Assembly (NCBI GenBank): GCA_031472005.1
Contig: PZJY01000008.1
Span: forward strand, 124,001-188,000
Direction: 5' to 3'
Length of the DNA stretch: 64,000 nucleotides
Source: Tetracladium setigerum
Lineage: Eukaryota; Ascomycota; Leotiomycetes; Helotiales
In this document: one piece after another, positions 34,065-46,059 of the stretch
How positions within the stretch are numbered: the first letter of the stretch is position 1
Layout of the letters: each line of letters opens with the position of its first letter
The notes under the pieces: model-generated
The model's database searches: none
Told to the model about the DNA's origin: nothing
What the model saw: only the letters and a program-made list of their open reading frames with translations
Position numbers and translations under genes: made by a program

Positions 34065-35856
34065 TATTGTACTACTAACTACTACAGTGCAGGCAAAAAG
34101 AAAAGGTCGTGAGAATCAACAAACAACAAAAGAGTGTGGTGGTGAAGAGGTCCAAAAATGAAAGAAGTGGTTGAAGGGCCAAAACGGTTGTCGATAGAAA
34201 CAGGTTCTGGTGGAGGTGGAGCAGGAGAAGGAAAGTAACAGTTGGAGCAGTACGGAGTTAAGTTCTCCTCTCTAAAAAGAGCGGAGCGAACTGAATATGA
34301 CGCCCCGAAGCTACTTTCGAGCTTCTGCTTGGGGGAAGAGGAATTGAACTTTGCCGGTCACCCAGACTTGTCAATGTCATCCCTGTGCCATTTTATCCAT
34401 CACCTTTTTACCTTTGGGGCATTGAAGATGCTATCTAACCACCCCCCCTTCTCTTCCCTGAGCCGCCGTCACAGAAATTGTGCAACCTGCTTTCTTACCT
34501 TATGCAACGCTGCGGCGGAAAAAGGGGCAACTGAAGATGGGGATTCCGCTCTCTCACTCACTCTCACTTCCTTGGCAAATTTGCTGCTGGATGATGTGGT
34601 GGATTATTGCGAGTTTATTATTGTGGACGAGGACTCTTGGTGGACTTGACTTGCAGTCGTGACGAATCCATCCTGCCTTTTGGGTGAATTGCTTGTCAAC
34701 ATACGTACGCCAATCCGTAACTTTCAATCTCAAGGCATTACAGTTTTCCCAAATCTTTTATTACTTCCTACGCAATACTTTTGGGAGGGAGTCGAAGTAA
34801 ACAATGAGTTGAAGAAGTACTCGGTAAGCGAGTTGGATACAGTATCCGGACTCGCACTCGCACAACTCGCACTACTACTCCACTGACTCCTGTTCCTGGA
34901 AGCAAACGAATCAACGATGATGATGATTATTCAATACCCAGATAAAGGGCGAGATGAGGTCACCATACGACGCTGGCAATTCGCATCCTCCACCACAGCC
35001 CTCAGCGCCATACCGGCCACTGCTTCCAACGGACCTCATGTCACTCCCCGCCACATCCGCCGCTCTTCTCCACCCCTAATCTGCACTTCGGACATTAACC
35101 ACCTCCACCATATCCCTGACGAGGAGATGAGACAACAGGGCATTGAAATCTGTGGCAAGATTGCGTCTTATTTTGTTTCTTTTTCACCGTCTTTCAACGG
35201 CCTTCGCCTACTCGTACTTCTTATTTAGACGAGGCTGTTGAACTCAGAACTCGTACAAACTTCCTCGATGTCTCGAACCTGCTTCTAGAGAAGGCTTCTA
35301 GTGAAGACAAGCGTCTCCCGACCAGAAGGGCCAACTCTAACTTTATCAGATGAAAGTTTGTCCCTGATTCAAACTGAGACTTAACCTCTAGACTACACTC
35401 ACTACCTCTAGACTGCCACATCTAAATGAAGACCCTCCCAACTTTGATAGAGACTAGAAGGGACAAAGTGCCTCTTCAAACGCGCCTCGTTTGCCCGCTA
35501 AACCCAAGGCGGTAACAACGTACCTCTATCCTTCACAAGCCTGCGGGTCAGTCTGATATCAGACTTCAACCCACCTCCCACTTGGAAAGGGCTACCCTGG
35601 CACACGCTTGGCTGGCCCTGCGGCCCATTTCCATTCGACGACCCGGCAAGACATGAGGGGACCATGAGATGAGCCTTGCCTGCATGGCCTTGGGTTGTTT
35701 CTCATCTCCTGCTGTCTATCAAGAAAATTATTCAGAACTCAACCCACACTGTCCTTTCCTGAAGCCATACTATCATCACAATTATCTTGAGCATCATCAC
35801 ATCTTTCTGCCGTTTTACTCCCTCTCACTCGCCATCTCCACAAAATCTATCACAGT
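34065..35856. other. spacer before the UDP-glucose dehydrogenase gene
   Basis: No supported gene. Open frames at 34242-34649 and 34917-35228 have no domain. Around 35260-35460 there are several short near-repeats (CTCTAGACT, TTCTAG) but no transposon signature. Confidence 0.45.
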
Positions 35857-37595
35857 ATGGCATCCCTCACCTCCCACAGCCGTGGCCCCTCCACATCCTT
35901 CTCCCACGACCCAGAGCCAGTTTTGGTTAAAGTCCCACACCCAGATCCAGAAGCTGCGCGCAGGAGACTTCACGAAGATTTAGACTCCATCCCACACAAA
36001 AAGATTACCAAGATTTGCTGTATTGGCGCAGGTTACGTGGTATGTATTGTCGAGATACTCGCTTGTCCGGTTCTGCGAGGCATCCCGCTAACCAAGTATA
36101 CCAGGGTGGCCCAACCTGCTCTGTCATTGCCAAAAACAACCCAGACATTGAAGTAACAATCGTCGACCTTTCTGCAGAGCGTATCAAGGCATGGCAAAGC
36201 AACGATCTTCCCATCCATGAGCCCAATCTTCTCGATGTCGTCCAAGCCGCCCGCGACTCCACCCCCTCGCGCCCCGCCAACCTCTTCTTCAGCACCGAAG
36301 TCAAAGCATGCATTGCAAAGGCAGATCTCATCTTTGTCTCGGTGAACACACCCACAAAAAACACCGGTGCTGGGAAGGGCAGGGCCTCGGAGTTATCCTA
36401 TGTCGAGTCTGCCATCCGAATGATTGCAGAAGTGTCAACCTCGGACAAGATCATCGTGGAGAAGTCCACTGTCCCAGTCCGAACAGCAGAGGCTATGCGT
36501 GAGGTCCTCCTCGCCAACTGCAAGCCAGGTGTCAAGTTTGAAATTCTTTCCAACCCAGAGTTTTTGGCCGAGGGAACAGCCATCAAGAACTTGGTTTACC
36601 CAGACCGAATCCTCATCGGTTCTTTGAATAGTGAAGCCGGTCTTTCTGCTGCTGCGTCCCTCGTAGACATCTACACTGCTTGGGTACCCCGTGAGAAGAT
36701 CATCACCACAAACCTTTGGTCGTCTGAACTCGCCAAACTTGCGGCCAACTGCCTTCTTGCCCAACGAATCTCCTCCATCAATGCCCTCTCAGCTATCTGC
36801 GAAAACACTGGTGCTGATGTTGCAGAGGTGGCATTTGCATGTGGTCTTGACTCTCGAATTGGTCCCAAGATGCTCGGGGCCTCCGTTGGATTTGGGGGTT
36901 CTTGCTTAAAGAAGGACATTCTCTCCCTCGCATACATTGCCGAATCAGTAGGTCTTAAAGAAGTATCCGATTACTGGCGCGCCATCAACGACATGAATGA
37001 ATACCAAAAGACCCGTTTCGCAAAACGAATCGTAGATCGTCTCTACGGCTCTCTAATTGGCAAGAAAATTGCCATTCTGGGATTCGCATTCAAGAAAGAC
37101 ACTGGAGACTGCAGAGAAAGCGCCGCCATCTCCATTGTGGCCGACCTCGTAGCCGAGGGCGCAACAATCACCATCTATGACCCCAAAGCACCAGCGTCCA
37201 GCATCTGGTGGGAGCTCGAAAACGTAGGCCTAGACCGAAAGGTACACGAGAAGAAGATTATCCTTGTCGATAGCGCCGAGGAGGCGGTTGTTGGTGCAAG
37301 TGCGGCCGTCATTGTGACTGAGTGGGACGAATTCAGCAACAAGGATTTGCACCTTGCGCCCGAGGTGCAGGTCAATGGTAGCAAGCTCGAGACCACAGTC
37401 AACGGCTCCAAGAAGAACGCCACTGCAGACGGTAGAGTAGATTGGGCACACCTCTCTACCTTGATGGCGAGGCCGATGTACGTCTTTGACGGCAGGAATA
37501 TCGTCGATGTTGGAAAGCTTCAGAACCTTGGGTTCAGAGTTGAGTGTATCGGAAAGGTTGGAACCGGCAAGAAGATTGTCGTTGATTACGACTAA
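35857..37595 (+). CDS. ugd1: UDP-glucose 6-dehydrogenase
   Basis: Oxidises UDP-glucose to UDP-glucuronate with two NAD per turn, in the cytosol; the product feeds glucuronate- or xylose-containing glycans. Exons are 35857-36039 and 36105-37595. The 65-nt intron (GTATGT..ACCAG) splits the Rossmann motif CIGAGYV|GGPTC. Other motifs: NTPTKNTG, VEKSTVPV, NPEFLAEGTAI, the catalytic Cys in GFGGSCLKKD (residue about 327), AILGFAFKKDTGDCRESA and VFDGRNIVD. 557 residues; an N-terminal extension of about 50 residues and an insert before the C-terminal motif are usual in filamentous fungi. Intact. Confidence 0.95.
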
Positions 37596-38495
37596 ATCTG
37601 AACTTTGTAGATCAGTCTGGAAATCTTTATTTTTGTTAGGAATAGAAACTCTTTTGCCGTCTTGCGGACGAGGGAAGATGGAAGAGGTTGGGCGAGCATG
37701 ATATCTTGGGAGTTTTTTTTTTTTTTCTGGATACTCCCCAGTTGTGGCTATGGGAGCCTCTTCTTTTCTGTGCCGCCGAAGACCTTTTGTGAGAGTAGTA
37801 GCGGCAGTCGACAGATACCAAGTGCATCATACATTTATAGAATTTTGTATAATATACTATTTTTGATTCTTGTTTACTTTGAAGAACTAGGTGTAGCCTG
37901 TAATTGTGTTCCGGGTTCTTGATATCTACTCATGTTATGGATATATGGAGTTATTCTGGCATGTGATTTGACATGTTACGATATTCTATCGGAGCCTCCT
38001 TCTAATATTTTAATATCATATCTATTCACTTCCAAGACAAAAAACACGTAAAAGTATCCCTTGAGTTCTCAAACACTTACTATACCCAACTTACTGAACC
38101 AAGTAAAAAGAAAGGAAAGTAAATTAACTAGCCGTAAGCCAATAGTTAAAGTGAATGGTCCAAAGGATAATTGTTAAGTATATAGCGATTACCAGATAGG
38201 GAAAGTACTAATTCCCTTATATTAAGGAAATCGAACTAGGATTTGTTTATTTACTTCTTTGGTATATTAATAAAGGTGAGAGAAAGAAAGGAGCAAATCA
38301 TGTTCAGCTCAATACTGTTTAATCTAATCTCCGAATCAATCTAATCGCCGACCACCCCTCCTTCCTTCAAATTTCCCCTCCATCTTCTCTTCTCTTCAAC
38401 ACTGCAACAACAACCAACATCACCGCCTCCACCCACCTTCAGAAAACCTCTCCCAAAAAGAATCAACCCAAGACAAAATCAATCCACCCCCAAAA
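37596..38495. other. AT-rich spacer
   Basis: A long T run near 37710 and AT-rich DNA to about 38330; no gene seen. Confidence 0.5.
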
Positions 38496-38977
38496 ATGCC
38501 CCCACCATCCCCCTCGCAATAGCAACATCCTCCGTACAACGGCTCGTCAAGGAGGAAGCTTCATACCATAAAGAGCTCACCGCGCAAGAAGCTCGCCTAG
38601 AGAAGTTATTGCTCGCTACGGATGATGGAGATGAGAATCGGGAGTATTCTTTAAGACAGGAGGTTTGTCATTTTCCAATCTTGTTCAATTTTCCCTCCAA
38701 TCCTCACTCTGGCAAGGAAAAGCAGAGGAAAGAAAAGGAAGGGAAGAGAAGTTAAAGAAAATACAAGGCTGATGAGTGATTTTGTGATGAATAGCGTACG
38801 GCGATAGCAGAAACGAAAGCAGTTTTTGAACCGCTGTTGCAGAGGATAGAGGATGCGCTGGAGAAATTGAGTGATCTTGTTGAGGGGGCGGAAACGGGTG
38901 GGGATGCGAAGACGGAGGAGGTCGAGAAAGCAAAGGAGGTCATTCTGGTGGCGAAGGAGAGGTTGGAGAAGAAGTGA
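38496..38977 (+). CDS. TBCA: tubulin-specific chaperone A (cofactor A)
   Basis: Binds folding beta-tubulin (Rbl2/TBCA family). A small helical protein: LAIATSSVQRLVKEEASYHKEL, QEARLEKLL, DENREYSLRQE, then RTAIAETKAVFEPLLQRI and a Lys/Glu-rich end. Exons are 38496-38662 and 38795-38977, with a 132-nt intron (GTTTGT..GAATAG). The ATG at 38496 reads MPPPS and then meets a stop. One additional C in the five-C run 38509-38513 continues it as MPPPSPLAIATSS, as in related fungi, and makes the length a multiple of three (116 residues). This is taken as an assembly error. Confidence 0.9.
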
Positions 38978-39531
38978 TTTGGTATGATTTGTTGCGTCGG
39001 ATGGGGATTGCGAGGGCGTCCTCGGGTGGATGGAGCTGGAAGGAAGGCAGAGATTGAATGGAAGGATGGTGGTTTGGAGGAAGGGGACAATGGACATAGA
39101 GGGATACTGGGACGGTGATGCCAAGATATGATTTGATTTGATTGATGAAGATACCCTGGGTGGTGACACTCAATCGGAGAGTCTGTTACGGATGGATGGG
39201 TGAAAGGAAGCAAAATACAATGGAAGACAGGCAATAAAAGCGCTGCTATTCCCACGAACTAGGAGGCAGGAATTGCGAAAGTCCTTTGAGGAGTTTTGAA
39301 GCTTGCAAATACAAAAGGAAGGAAGGCTGAATTGTAAGATCACTGGGGTATGCGGGAAAGAAATTGGTTTCTCGATTTGTCCAACTCCCATACTCGCGAC
39401 ATTATATACTCAATTGATTTGACAAGGTATGTTGGTAGAATGGTAGTTTATTGAATTTGTGTACCATACTCGAGGCAAACCACCTCTCCATTACTATCGC
39501 ACATATCATACACGTATCATTGCCCTATCCT
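38978..39531. other. convergent spacer TBCA/THOC7
   Basis: No gene supported; frames on the minus strand here overlap the TBCA intron and 3' region and lack domains. Confidence 0.5.
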
Positions 39532-40623
39532 TCATGTAGTATCCATCTTATCCTCCACCTCTCCCTCATCTCCCTTGTCTTCAATAGGCTCATCAATGAT
39601 AACCCTTGGTGTTTGACTCTCTGTTTGACTCTCGATTGGCGTCGAGTCAACCTCTGCCATCGGAGTATCCACCTCGTTGACTTTCTCGACTTCCATGGTA
39701 GTATCATCAACTTGACTCCTCCTCTCCGAGAAAGCGGGCGAAGGTGCGCGACTGTTGGTCCTGCTTCCTGTTCTTGATCGACTTCCAGCTGGGAATGACC
39801 TTGGTTTCAACCCTCCAGCTTCAGGACTCGGCTGCCTTGTTCCCTCACGTCTTGGAGTCGCATTCCCACTCACAGACGAATACTTTGGCGACGTATCTCC
39901 TCTGCCATCATCACCAACCTCCCCATCCTCCTCGCCACCATCATCCATACCCTCCCTACGCTCAACCTCCTCCTTTTCATCCCTAATCAACCGTCTCAAC
40001 TGCTGACCCTCCTCCACAATCCTACCAAACTGCTCCTTCCTCTCCTTCCACGTCTCGGCATACGACACACTCTCCCTCTCCAACTCCCTACACTCTTCCT
40101 CCAGCTTGCGAAGATTATTCTGTTGCTCCGTCCTCGGCTTCAGGGCCTTGTTGTTCGTAATCTTATCCGTTAAATCATCGAATTTCTTCCTCTGCTCCAA
40201 CTCCTTTTGCGACTTCTCCAATTGTAATCGAAGCTCCGCCGTGTTGTCCCTCACCGCCTGCGCCGTATCCAAGATCCGCTGTTTATCCGCCTCATATCTC
40301 GCCCGTTCGCGCTCATTGCTATTTCTCAAAAACTGAATACGGGCAATTGAGCTATCGAATGCAGCAAAGTCGAGCAGAACCTCTTCTCTGAACTGTCGGC
40401 GCTCATCTAGTAGCTTTTGTGCGTCGGAATCGAGTATGGATTGTGATTGGGAGTCTGTGTTGTCTGGAGGAGGAGTGAGGAGTTTGCTGGATGAGGAGAG
40501 GAGCGAGTCCGGTGCGATGAGGCGTTTGGTAATGCGCTTGAAGGGTTTCTCTTCGACCATGAGAAGACGCGATTTATGGAGGCTATCCTCCTCTCGAGGT
40601 TCTAGTTGTGGGAAGTACGCCAT
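39532..40623 (-). CDS. THOC7: THO complex subunit 7 (THOC7/Mft1-like)
   Basis: A subunit of the THO/TREX complex that couples transcription to mRNA export, in the nucleus. 363 residues in one exon. The conserved N-terminal part has PFKRITKRL, then DERRQFREEVLLDFAAFDSSIARIQ, followed by a long coiled coil (about 100-225) with KPRTEQQ. The C-terminal third is acidic and Ser/Pro-rich with SRSRTGSRTNSRAPSP and is likely disordered. It shares a 458-nt divergent promoter with elongin A. The PF05615-type pattern is clear. Confidence 0.88.
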   Translation of the reverse strand: MAYFPQLEPREEDSLHKSRLLMVEEKPFKRITKRLIAPDSLLSSSSKLLTPPPDNTDSQSQSILDSDAQKLLDERRQFREEVLLDFAAFDSSIARIQFLRNSNERERARYEADKQRILDTAQAVRDNTAELRLQLEKSQKELEQRKKFDDLTDKITNNKALKPRTEQQNNLRKLEEECRELERESVSYAETWKERKEQFGRIVEEGQQLRRLIRDEKEEVERREGMDDGGEEDGEVGDDGRGDTSPKYSSVSGNATPRREGTRQPSPEAGGLKPRSFPAGSRSRTGSRTNSRAPSPAFSERRSQVDDTTMEVEKVNEVDTPMAEVDSTPIESQTESQTPRVIIDEPIEDKGDEGEVEDKMDTT

Positions 40624-41081
40624 TGTGTGTTTTGGAGAGTGGAACGACGAGGCTTTGTGTTGCGGAGAGGTTTATGTCAACAGCTAGCAAAAGTCGCGAA
40701 GACTCGAAGCGTCGCGATCGAGACCTGGTCTGAGGCGGCCGCTAGCTCACAGCTCTGCATTCTGACTTGAACTGGACTTCACCTCACTTTGTTCGAGGAC
40801 TGGTTCCTAGCTTCCTCACCTTGAAATGTCACTTGGCTAAAGACTTCCTATTTTCTTTTATAAACTATGATTCCTCTCCTCCCGCCACTGCTGCCATTTT
40901 CTTCTCCTTGTTATTCTCAGAAGTAAAACGAGTTATCCATCCACCAACCTCTGGCATTCCCACCCACCAAGTCGACTTCACCCGTCTTATCCTCCGTACA
41001 CACATAGGCAATATCAGAAGGCGACCAATATACCCACCTATTTTTTGTTTCCTCTGGTGCTTTCTGCACTAATCACCCAAA
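40624..41081. promoter_or_regulatory. divergent promoter of THOC7 and elongin A
   Basis: 458 nt between two divergent starts of nuclear mRNA-production factors. No specific motif recognised. Confidence 0.5.
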
Positions 41082-42447
41082 ATGCCAGCTCCAACTTTAC
41101 AGAGTACCTGCATTAAGATGTGCATGAGGAGCTATCGAGGTATGTTTCCCCCATTCCTACTCCCACTCCCTCCTTCTAACAATTCGTAGAGATCGACGAC
41201 GTTGGTGCACTCACCTACCGCCAGATCAAGCCCATCCTCGCTCGCGTGGACAATCCCGAACAACTGCGCCGCATCGAAATAAACTCCCCCAAATCCGAGA
41301 AGATGATGCCGAACTCTGGCAAAAGTTCATCGCGCGCGATATCCCTGGATGGAAGGAAAAGAATTACGCTCCCAAAGACCCGAGAAATTGGTACCAAATC
41401 TACCGCAAGTACCGCAAGGAACAACAGGCCGAGATTGAGAAGGACCAGGCTGCTCTGAAAGCAACTTTGATGGGACTACAGAAGAAGAGGGAGGAGAAGA
41501 TGAGTAGGATTGAGGATCCAAAGAACCTGCCGAAAGTTCCCAGAGATCCTCGGATGATCGCCAACAATGGAGGAGTACCTTTGAGGAGAGCAGGCCATAA
41601 GGTCGCCCCATCCTCTCTGACCTGGACAGCCGGCAGCAAGACAAAAATGACCGATGGCAAAAGTGTACTCAATCGTGCAAGAAAAGAGGCAAGGGAAATC
41701 ACTGCGAGAGGCAAGCTCATCAAACCAACACACGAACTTGGCGGCAGAGTGGGCCAAGTCACTAGGGCGCCTGCAGCGATGACGAGAGAATACAAGATCG
41801 CAGCTCAGCCAACAATCAAGATCCTAACCAAGAAGAGGAGGCCGGCATTCGATATTGAACCACTACTTGGCAACCCGTCTGGCCCAAGTCTAGAGGAGAG
41901 AGAGGAGAGGTTGAGACTAGCGCAAGGTGGCAAGAGGAAAGCCTATGAGGCCAATATCATCGACGAGGACGACGATCTTGGTAGCAGCGATTTGGACGAT
42001 ATCTTCGACTCCCGCGAAACAACACAACCCAGCCGACCTGTAGCATCAACGTCTCGCCCAAAGATGCCTCCTATGCAACCTGCTTCTCGTCCGAAGATGC
42101 CTCCTATGCAATCTACTCCTCACCAACAAACCGCCTCGAGCCCTCCAGCAGCATCATCGGCCAGCCAGAAGCCATCGGATGTCATCTCCATGATGTTGAA
42201 TCGAAAGTCAACCAACACTGTCAGAACCGAAAAGGACACCACAACCGATACCAAACCAGCTTATGGAAACACACCAATCGACAGACCACAGGCTTCGTCC
42301 CCTCCAGCTGCAAGTTCACTTCCACCACCAGGTGGTCGCCAAGCCAGCCCTGAATCAAGAGGACAAAATCCACCTCCCGGGATGGTTCGAAAGAGAAAAG
42401 AGGTGGACATCTTTAATCGACGACCAACCAAGAGGCCAAGAGCTTAG
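41082..42447 (+). CDS. ELA1: elongin A-like RNA polymerase II transcription factor SIII subunit A
   Basis: The elongin A family stimulates elongation and serves as a substrate receptor for a cullin ligase. The N-terminal domain shows the BC-box/F-box region (TLQSTCIKMCMRSYREIDDVG, YRQIKPILARVDNPEQLRRIE), then AELWQKFIARDIPGW and PRNWYQIYRKYRKEQ. The C-terminal half is low-complexity, with two copies of SRPKMPPMQ and a basic end. Exons are 41082-41139 and 41190-42447, with a 50-nt intron (GTATGT..TCGTAG). The frame breaks after EINSP: one extra C in the run 41285-41289 gives NSPQIREDDAELW and a length of 438 residues. This is taken as an assembly error. Confidence 0.88.
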
Positions 42448-43180
42448 AGATTCTCTGTCTGTCCGTATTTGCTTGGATTCTGGTGTTTGGCCTGGCACGG
42501 CGTTTGGGAATGGAGACATGGTATCTGCTTGGTGCATAGATGGAGTTTATTTTGGGGTGTTTGATCAGATGCATGGCATGGAGTTTCTGGGCACTTTTTA
42601 GCGATATATGTTGGAACGATTGGCATGGTTTTGCGGACTTGGCCGATTTGGGCAAGATGATTGGAATTTTAGGCATGTCCAGCAGAATATGGGATGAAGA
42701 TATGCAGGCAGCATTTGGAAGGCAGCAATACACCACAAGTAGAGTAGTATTGTACCATCATGGCACAGAAATTGCAAGAATTCTCACCACATCTCTGTGT
42801 CTCTTTCTCGTCGACCTAAACTTTGCTCAAATGTTTCGATTCCAGTTCTTCCGTCTATCTATCATAATTCATCCCTTTTATTCCGTCTCAAAAATGGCAC
42901 CCATGCGCTTAAGAGAAAACGGTATGCCATGGTTCATCGATTCGTTTCTTTCTCGTAACAAGCACGCTGAAGTGAAAAGGAGGCTTGGGTATGATACGAA
43001 TGTGTAGTGCAGGTGGGTGTTTTCCGTCCAATGTATGTGATTCCTTTCATCATCCATCCATGTAACCCTCTATCCTCCCAAAAATGCCAGCGAAGAGAGA
43101 ACCCGTAGCCACAATCGTCATCATCGTCAATCCATCCATCAACCACTCGATCTCATCTCGTCTCATATCCCCAACCCAAC
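42448..43180. other. convergent spacer elongin A/NEDD8
   Basis: A 155-codon plus-strand frame at 42540-43007 has no recognisable content; nothing else supported. Confidence 0.5.
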
Positions 43181-43711
43181 TCAATAGCCCCCACGAAGAG
43201 CAAGCACCAAATGCAATGTCGCTCCGCCTTCGAGGTTGTATTCGCTCGCTGTCTTGTCATCTGCCCTGTGTTTTTGACTCATGTCAGCATGCCTTCTGTA
43301 TATTCCTCCATCCCTCCGCCCGTTCATAGACTCAAATCCCATGTTCCCAGCCACCTCTGTCCTCCACGAATATTTCCAAGGGAGAGCGAATCTTACATCT
43401 GCTTCCCACCGAAGATCAAACGCTGCTGAACCGGAGGAATCCCCTCTTTCTCCTCGACCTTCTCCTTGATCTGCGAGACCTGTATTGATAGAGCAATGTG
43501 TCAGCAGACTGCCTTGGGCGCAAAGACAAGATGGGTTTGAGACGGGATAGATCTACCTTGTAATCAGGCTCGATATCAAGCTCGATCTCTTTACCAGTGA
43601 GTGTGCGGACTCTAAAAGGAAGTCGTCAGTATCTCTGTATGGTATGGCATAACATGGTTCAGTCATATCATTTTACCCCTCCATGAGGTGGGGGACGTAC
43701 TTGATTAACAT
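43181..43711 (-). CDS. RUB1: NEDD8/Rub1 ubiquitin-like modifier
   Basis: A ubiquitin-like protein that is joined to cullins. Four coding exons: 43711-43701 (only 11 nt: M-L-I plus two bases), 43611-43557, 43479-43397 and 43265-43181. Introns are 89 nt (GTACGT..TTTTAG), 77 nt (GTAGAT..TACAG) and 131 nt (GTAAGA..CACAG). The spliced product of 77 residues reads MLIKVRTLTGKEIELDIEPD, then VSQIKEKVEEKEGIPPVQQ, RLIFGGKQM and finally LALRGG plus a single Tyr. The Ala72 typical of NEDD8 (LALRGG rather than LRLRGG) separates it from ubiquitin. The Tyr must be removed by a C-terminal hydrolase. The upstream frame MASHREITILPEG.. is leader sequence, not the start. Confidence 0.95.
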
Positions 43712-44574
43712 CTTGACTTTGTGATGGAGAGTCTGCCGTGTGTTATTTGTGATTTGGAGAGAAATAGAGGTAGAGAGAGCGTAAGGGTTGAGTAAGGTGA
43801 TGGTTGTTACTTTTAGGCGGCTGGGATGGGAGTGAAGAAAGTCGGCGTTGGAGGAGTGAGTTCTAAGTTCTGGCGTTGGGGCAGCCTGGTCGGACCCGCT
43901 TTTGCCTTTGCCTTCTGGCAGAATCGTGATCTCGCGATGGGAGGCCAAGAACGCGTTCTTTCTTCTTCCACCTTTTTTACTATTCCGTATATGCGATATG
44001 TTTGCTGAGGTGGTGATCTATTTTATATAATAAGGTAGTTTCTGTGTAAGGAATCAAGTCCAATCCCCTTTCTTTGGGAGTTTTGAAGAGAAGAGATGTT
44101 TTTGGAGTCAAATTATCCTCATTTCTTCCTACTCTCGGCCATTTCGCTCTGTTCTTTTGACTTACTTCATATCTTTGGCCGTCGTTGAATGCTTGAAAGT
44201 TTTTATGGCGAGCTCGTATCTTCCTTGCTTTCTGAATTGATAAGAAGAAATTACGGAATTTGGATTATCCATTTCTGATGGGGCAGAATTCGGTCAGGCA
44301 GGCTATCATGAGCTGACCGTCCAGTCTGGTGCGTAAGGCAGCACAATCTTGAATCAGTCACTCATTTTATTTTCGGTACTGGAAAGATCAAAGTATATCC
44401 TCATTTTAAGAACTCCAAATTTCACCCCTCCACTTATACGTTGTTTGCTAGACGTCAGACTATCGCCACATACCCAAAGCAGTTTCGGGTATGTTCGGTT
44501 ACATCAACACCGCTCATTCATGAAGATCATTTCACACCACAACCCATTTCCCTCAATTCAACATATCAAACACA
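43712..44574. promoter_or_regulatory. divergent region NEDD8/citrate carrier
   Basis: 863 nt between two divergent starts. It contains the NEDD8 leader and both promoters; no further gene or specific motif seen. Confidence 0.5.
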
Positions 44575-45522
44575 ATGATATCCCAAGACACTCCCCCCAT
44601 AGTTTCCATCATCTCTGGCGGCATCGCTGGTGGCGTTGAAGCAGCGGCAACCTACCCATTCGAATTCGCCAAAACCCGTGTTCAACTACGCACCCAAAAA
44701 GGCACCATTCAACCACGAAACCCTTTCCTCGTAGTCTTCAATGTCTACAAACAAGAAGGATACCGAGCACTTTACAAAGGCTGTGGAGCCTTGGTCATCG
44801 GAAGCGTTGGCAAAGACGCTGTTCGCTTCCTCTCTTTCGACACGGTCAAGAATGCGTTCAAGGATAAGGAAACCGGTGCGCTCTCTCCTCTTCGGAGTAT
44901 GTTAGCTGGTATGAGCGCTGGTGTGCTCGCGAGCATCTTCGCCGTTACACCCACCGAACGTGTGAAAACAGCCTTAATAGACGATGCACGGCACTCAAAA
45001 CGCTATACATCAACCCTCCACTGCGTCAAACAAATTCTAAAGGAAGACGGCATGATTGGTCTCTACCGCGGTTTCGCGGGTACCACTTTGAAGCAAGCTT
45101 CCGCAACGAGCTTTAGAATGGGTTCGTATAATATAATCAAAGAGTTTGAGATCAAGAGAGGCATTGAGCAGAACACGGCGACGAATTTTGCGAATGGTGC
45201 GGTAGCGGGTGTCATTACGACGTTGGCGACGCAGCCGTTTGATTGTGTGAAGACGAGAAGTCAGGCCGCGGTGGTAACGACGACGAAGGAGGCGGTGGTG
45301 TCGATTTGGGTGGATGATGGGCTAAGGGGTTTTTGGAAGGGGACGGTAATGAGGTTAGGGAGGACGGTTTTTGCTGGAGGTGAGTATTTGGAAATTCTGA
45401 ATGATTTTTTAATTTTAAAAAAATATGCAGGCTAACTTTTGCAAGGCATCCTTTTCACAACCGCAGAAGCTGTTGCAAATGTTTTGAATCCTGTGTTTGC
45501 AAAGAAGGAAGGAAGAGTGTGA
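44575..45522 (+). CDS. CTP1: mitochondrial tricarboxylate (citrate) carrier
   Basis: An inner-membrane exchanger of the SLC25 family (Ctp1/SLC25A1 type), moving citrate out of mitochondria against malate. Three mitochondrial carrier repeats with the signatures PFEFAKTR, PTERVKTA and PFDCVKTR, plus RFLSFDTVKN and the C-terminal GFWKGTVMRLGRTVFAGG. Exons are 44575-45379 and 45446-45522. The 66-nt intron (GTGAGT) uses TTGCAAG as acceptor: the nearer CAG at 45430 would give an immediate stop, and GGCTAAC just after it is the likely branch site. Spliced length 293 residues, as expected. Intact. Confidence 0.93.
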
Positions 45523-46059
45523 ATGACCCAAATGAAAGGGATAAGCATCATTTTTCAATCGATCCGGTTTAAAAGAGGTGTGGTTGGACTTGACGAGACA
45601 ACTGGATTGTACTGTGGAAGAGCCGACGCCTGGAGCATCTGCAATCACATTCGATTGAACATCTTTGGAAAGTTCGCTCTGCAGATGATCGAATCGAGGC
45701 AGTCATTTTCGATCAGATTTACTCAGGTGAGCTATCACTGTGATCCGCTCAGAACCTAAGTATTTACTTCAAGCGTAATGCAGCTCTAGGACGGGGTTCT
45801 AATCATCCCAATTTGATGATTGCCTACGAATTCAAATTCAAATAAAAGGATTCAACAATGGGCTAAATTTGACTTAATTTCCTACTCTACATCTTCATTC
45901 CTTCGGTTGGACCCCCTCAAAATGATAGGAAGCCATCTATGTATTTGTCCCACTGCTTAATTGGGTCCATCCAGTAATATCTTCAAGCCCACCATTCCAG
46001 ATGGAGAAAGAAAGAGAACCTCATTTAGAATAGATATGTGTAGAAGAAAAGCCGACTTA
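45523..46059. other. convergent spacer
   Basis: No gene supported between the citrate carrier and the coiled-coil gene. Confidence 0.5.

Noticed and set aside
35230..35650. Possible transposon remnant with short near-repeats (CTCTAGACT, TTCTAG)
   Set aside because: No terminal inverted repeats, target duplication or coding remnant could be found.
43673..43948. 91-codon minus-strand frame starting MASHREITILPEG
   Set aside because: It reads through the NEDD8 leader, first exon and intron; the real start is the internal ATG at 43711.
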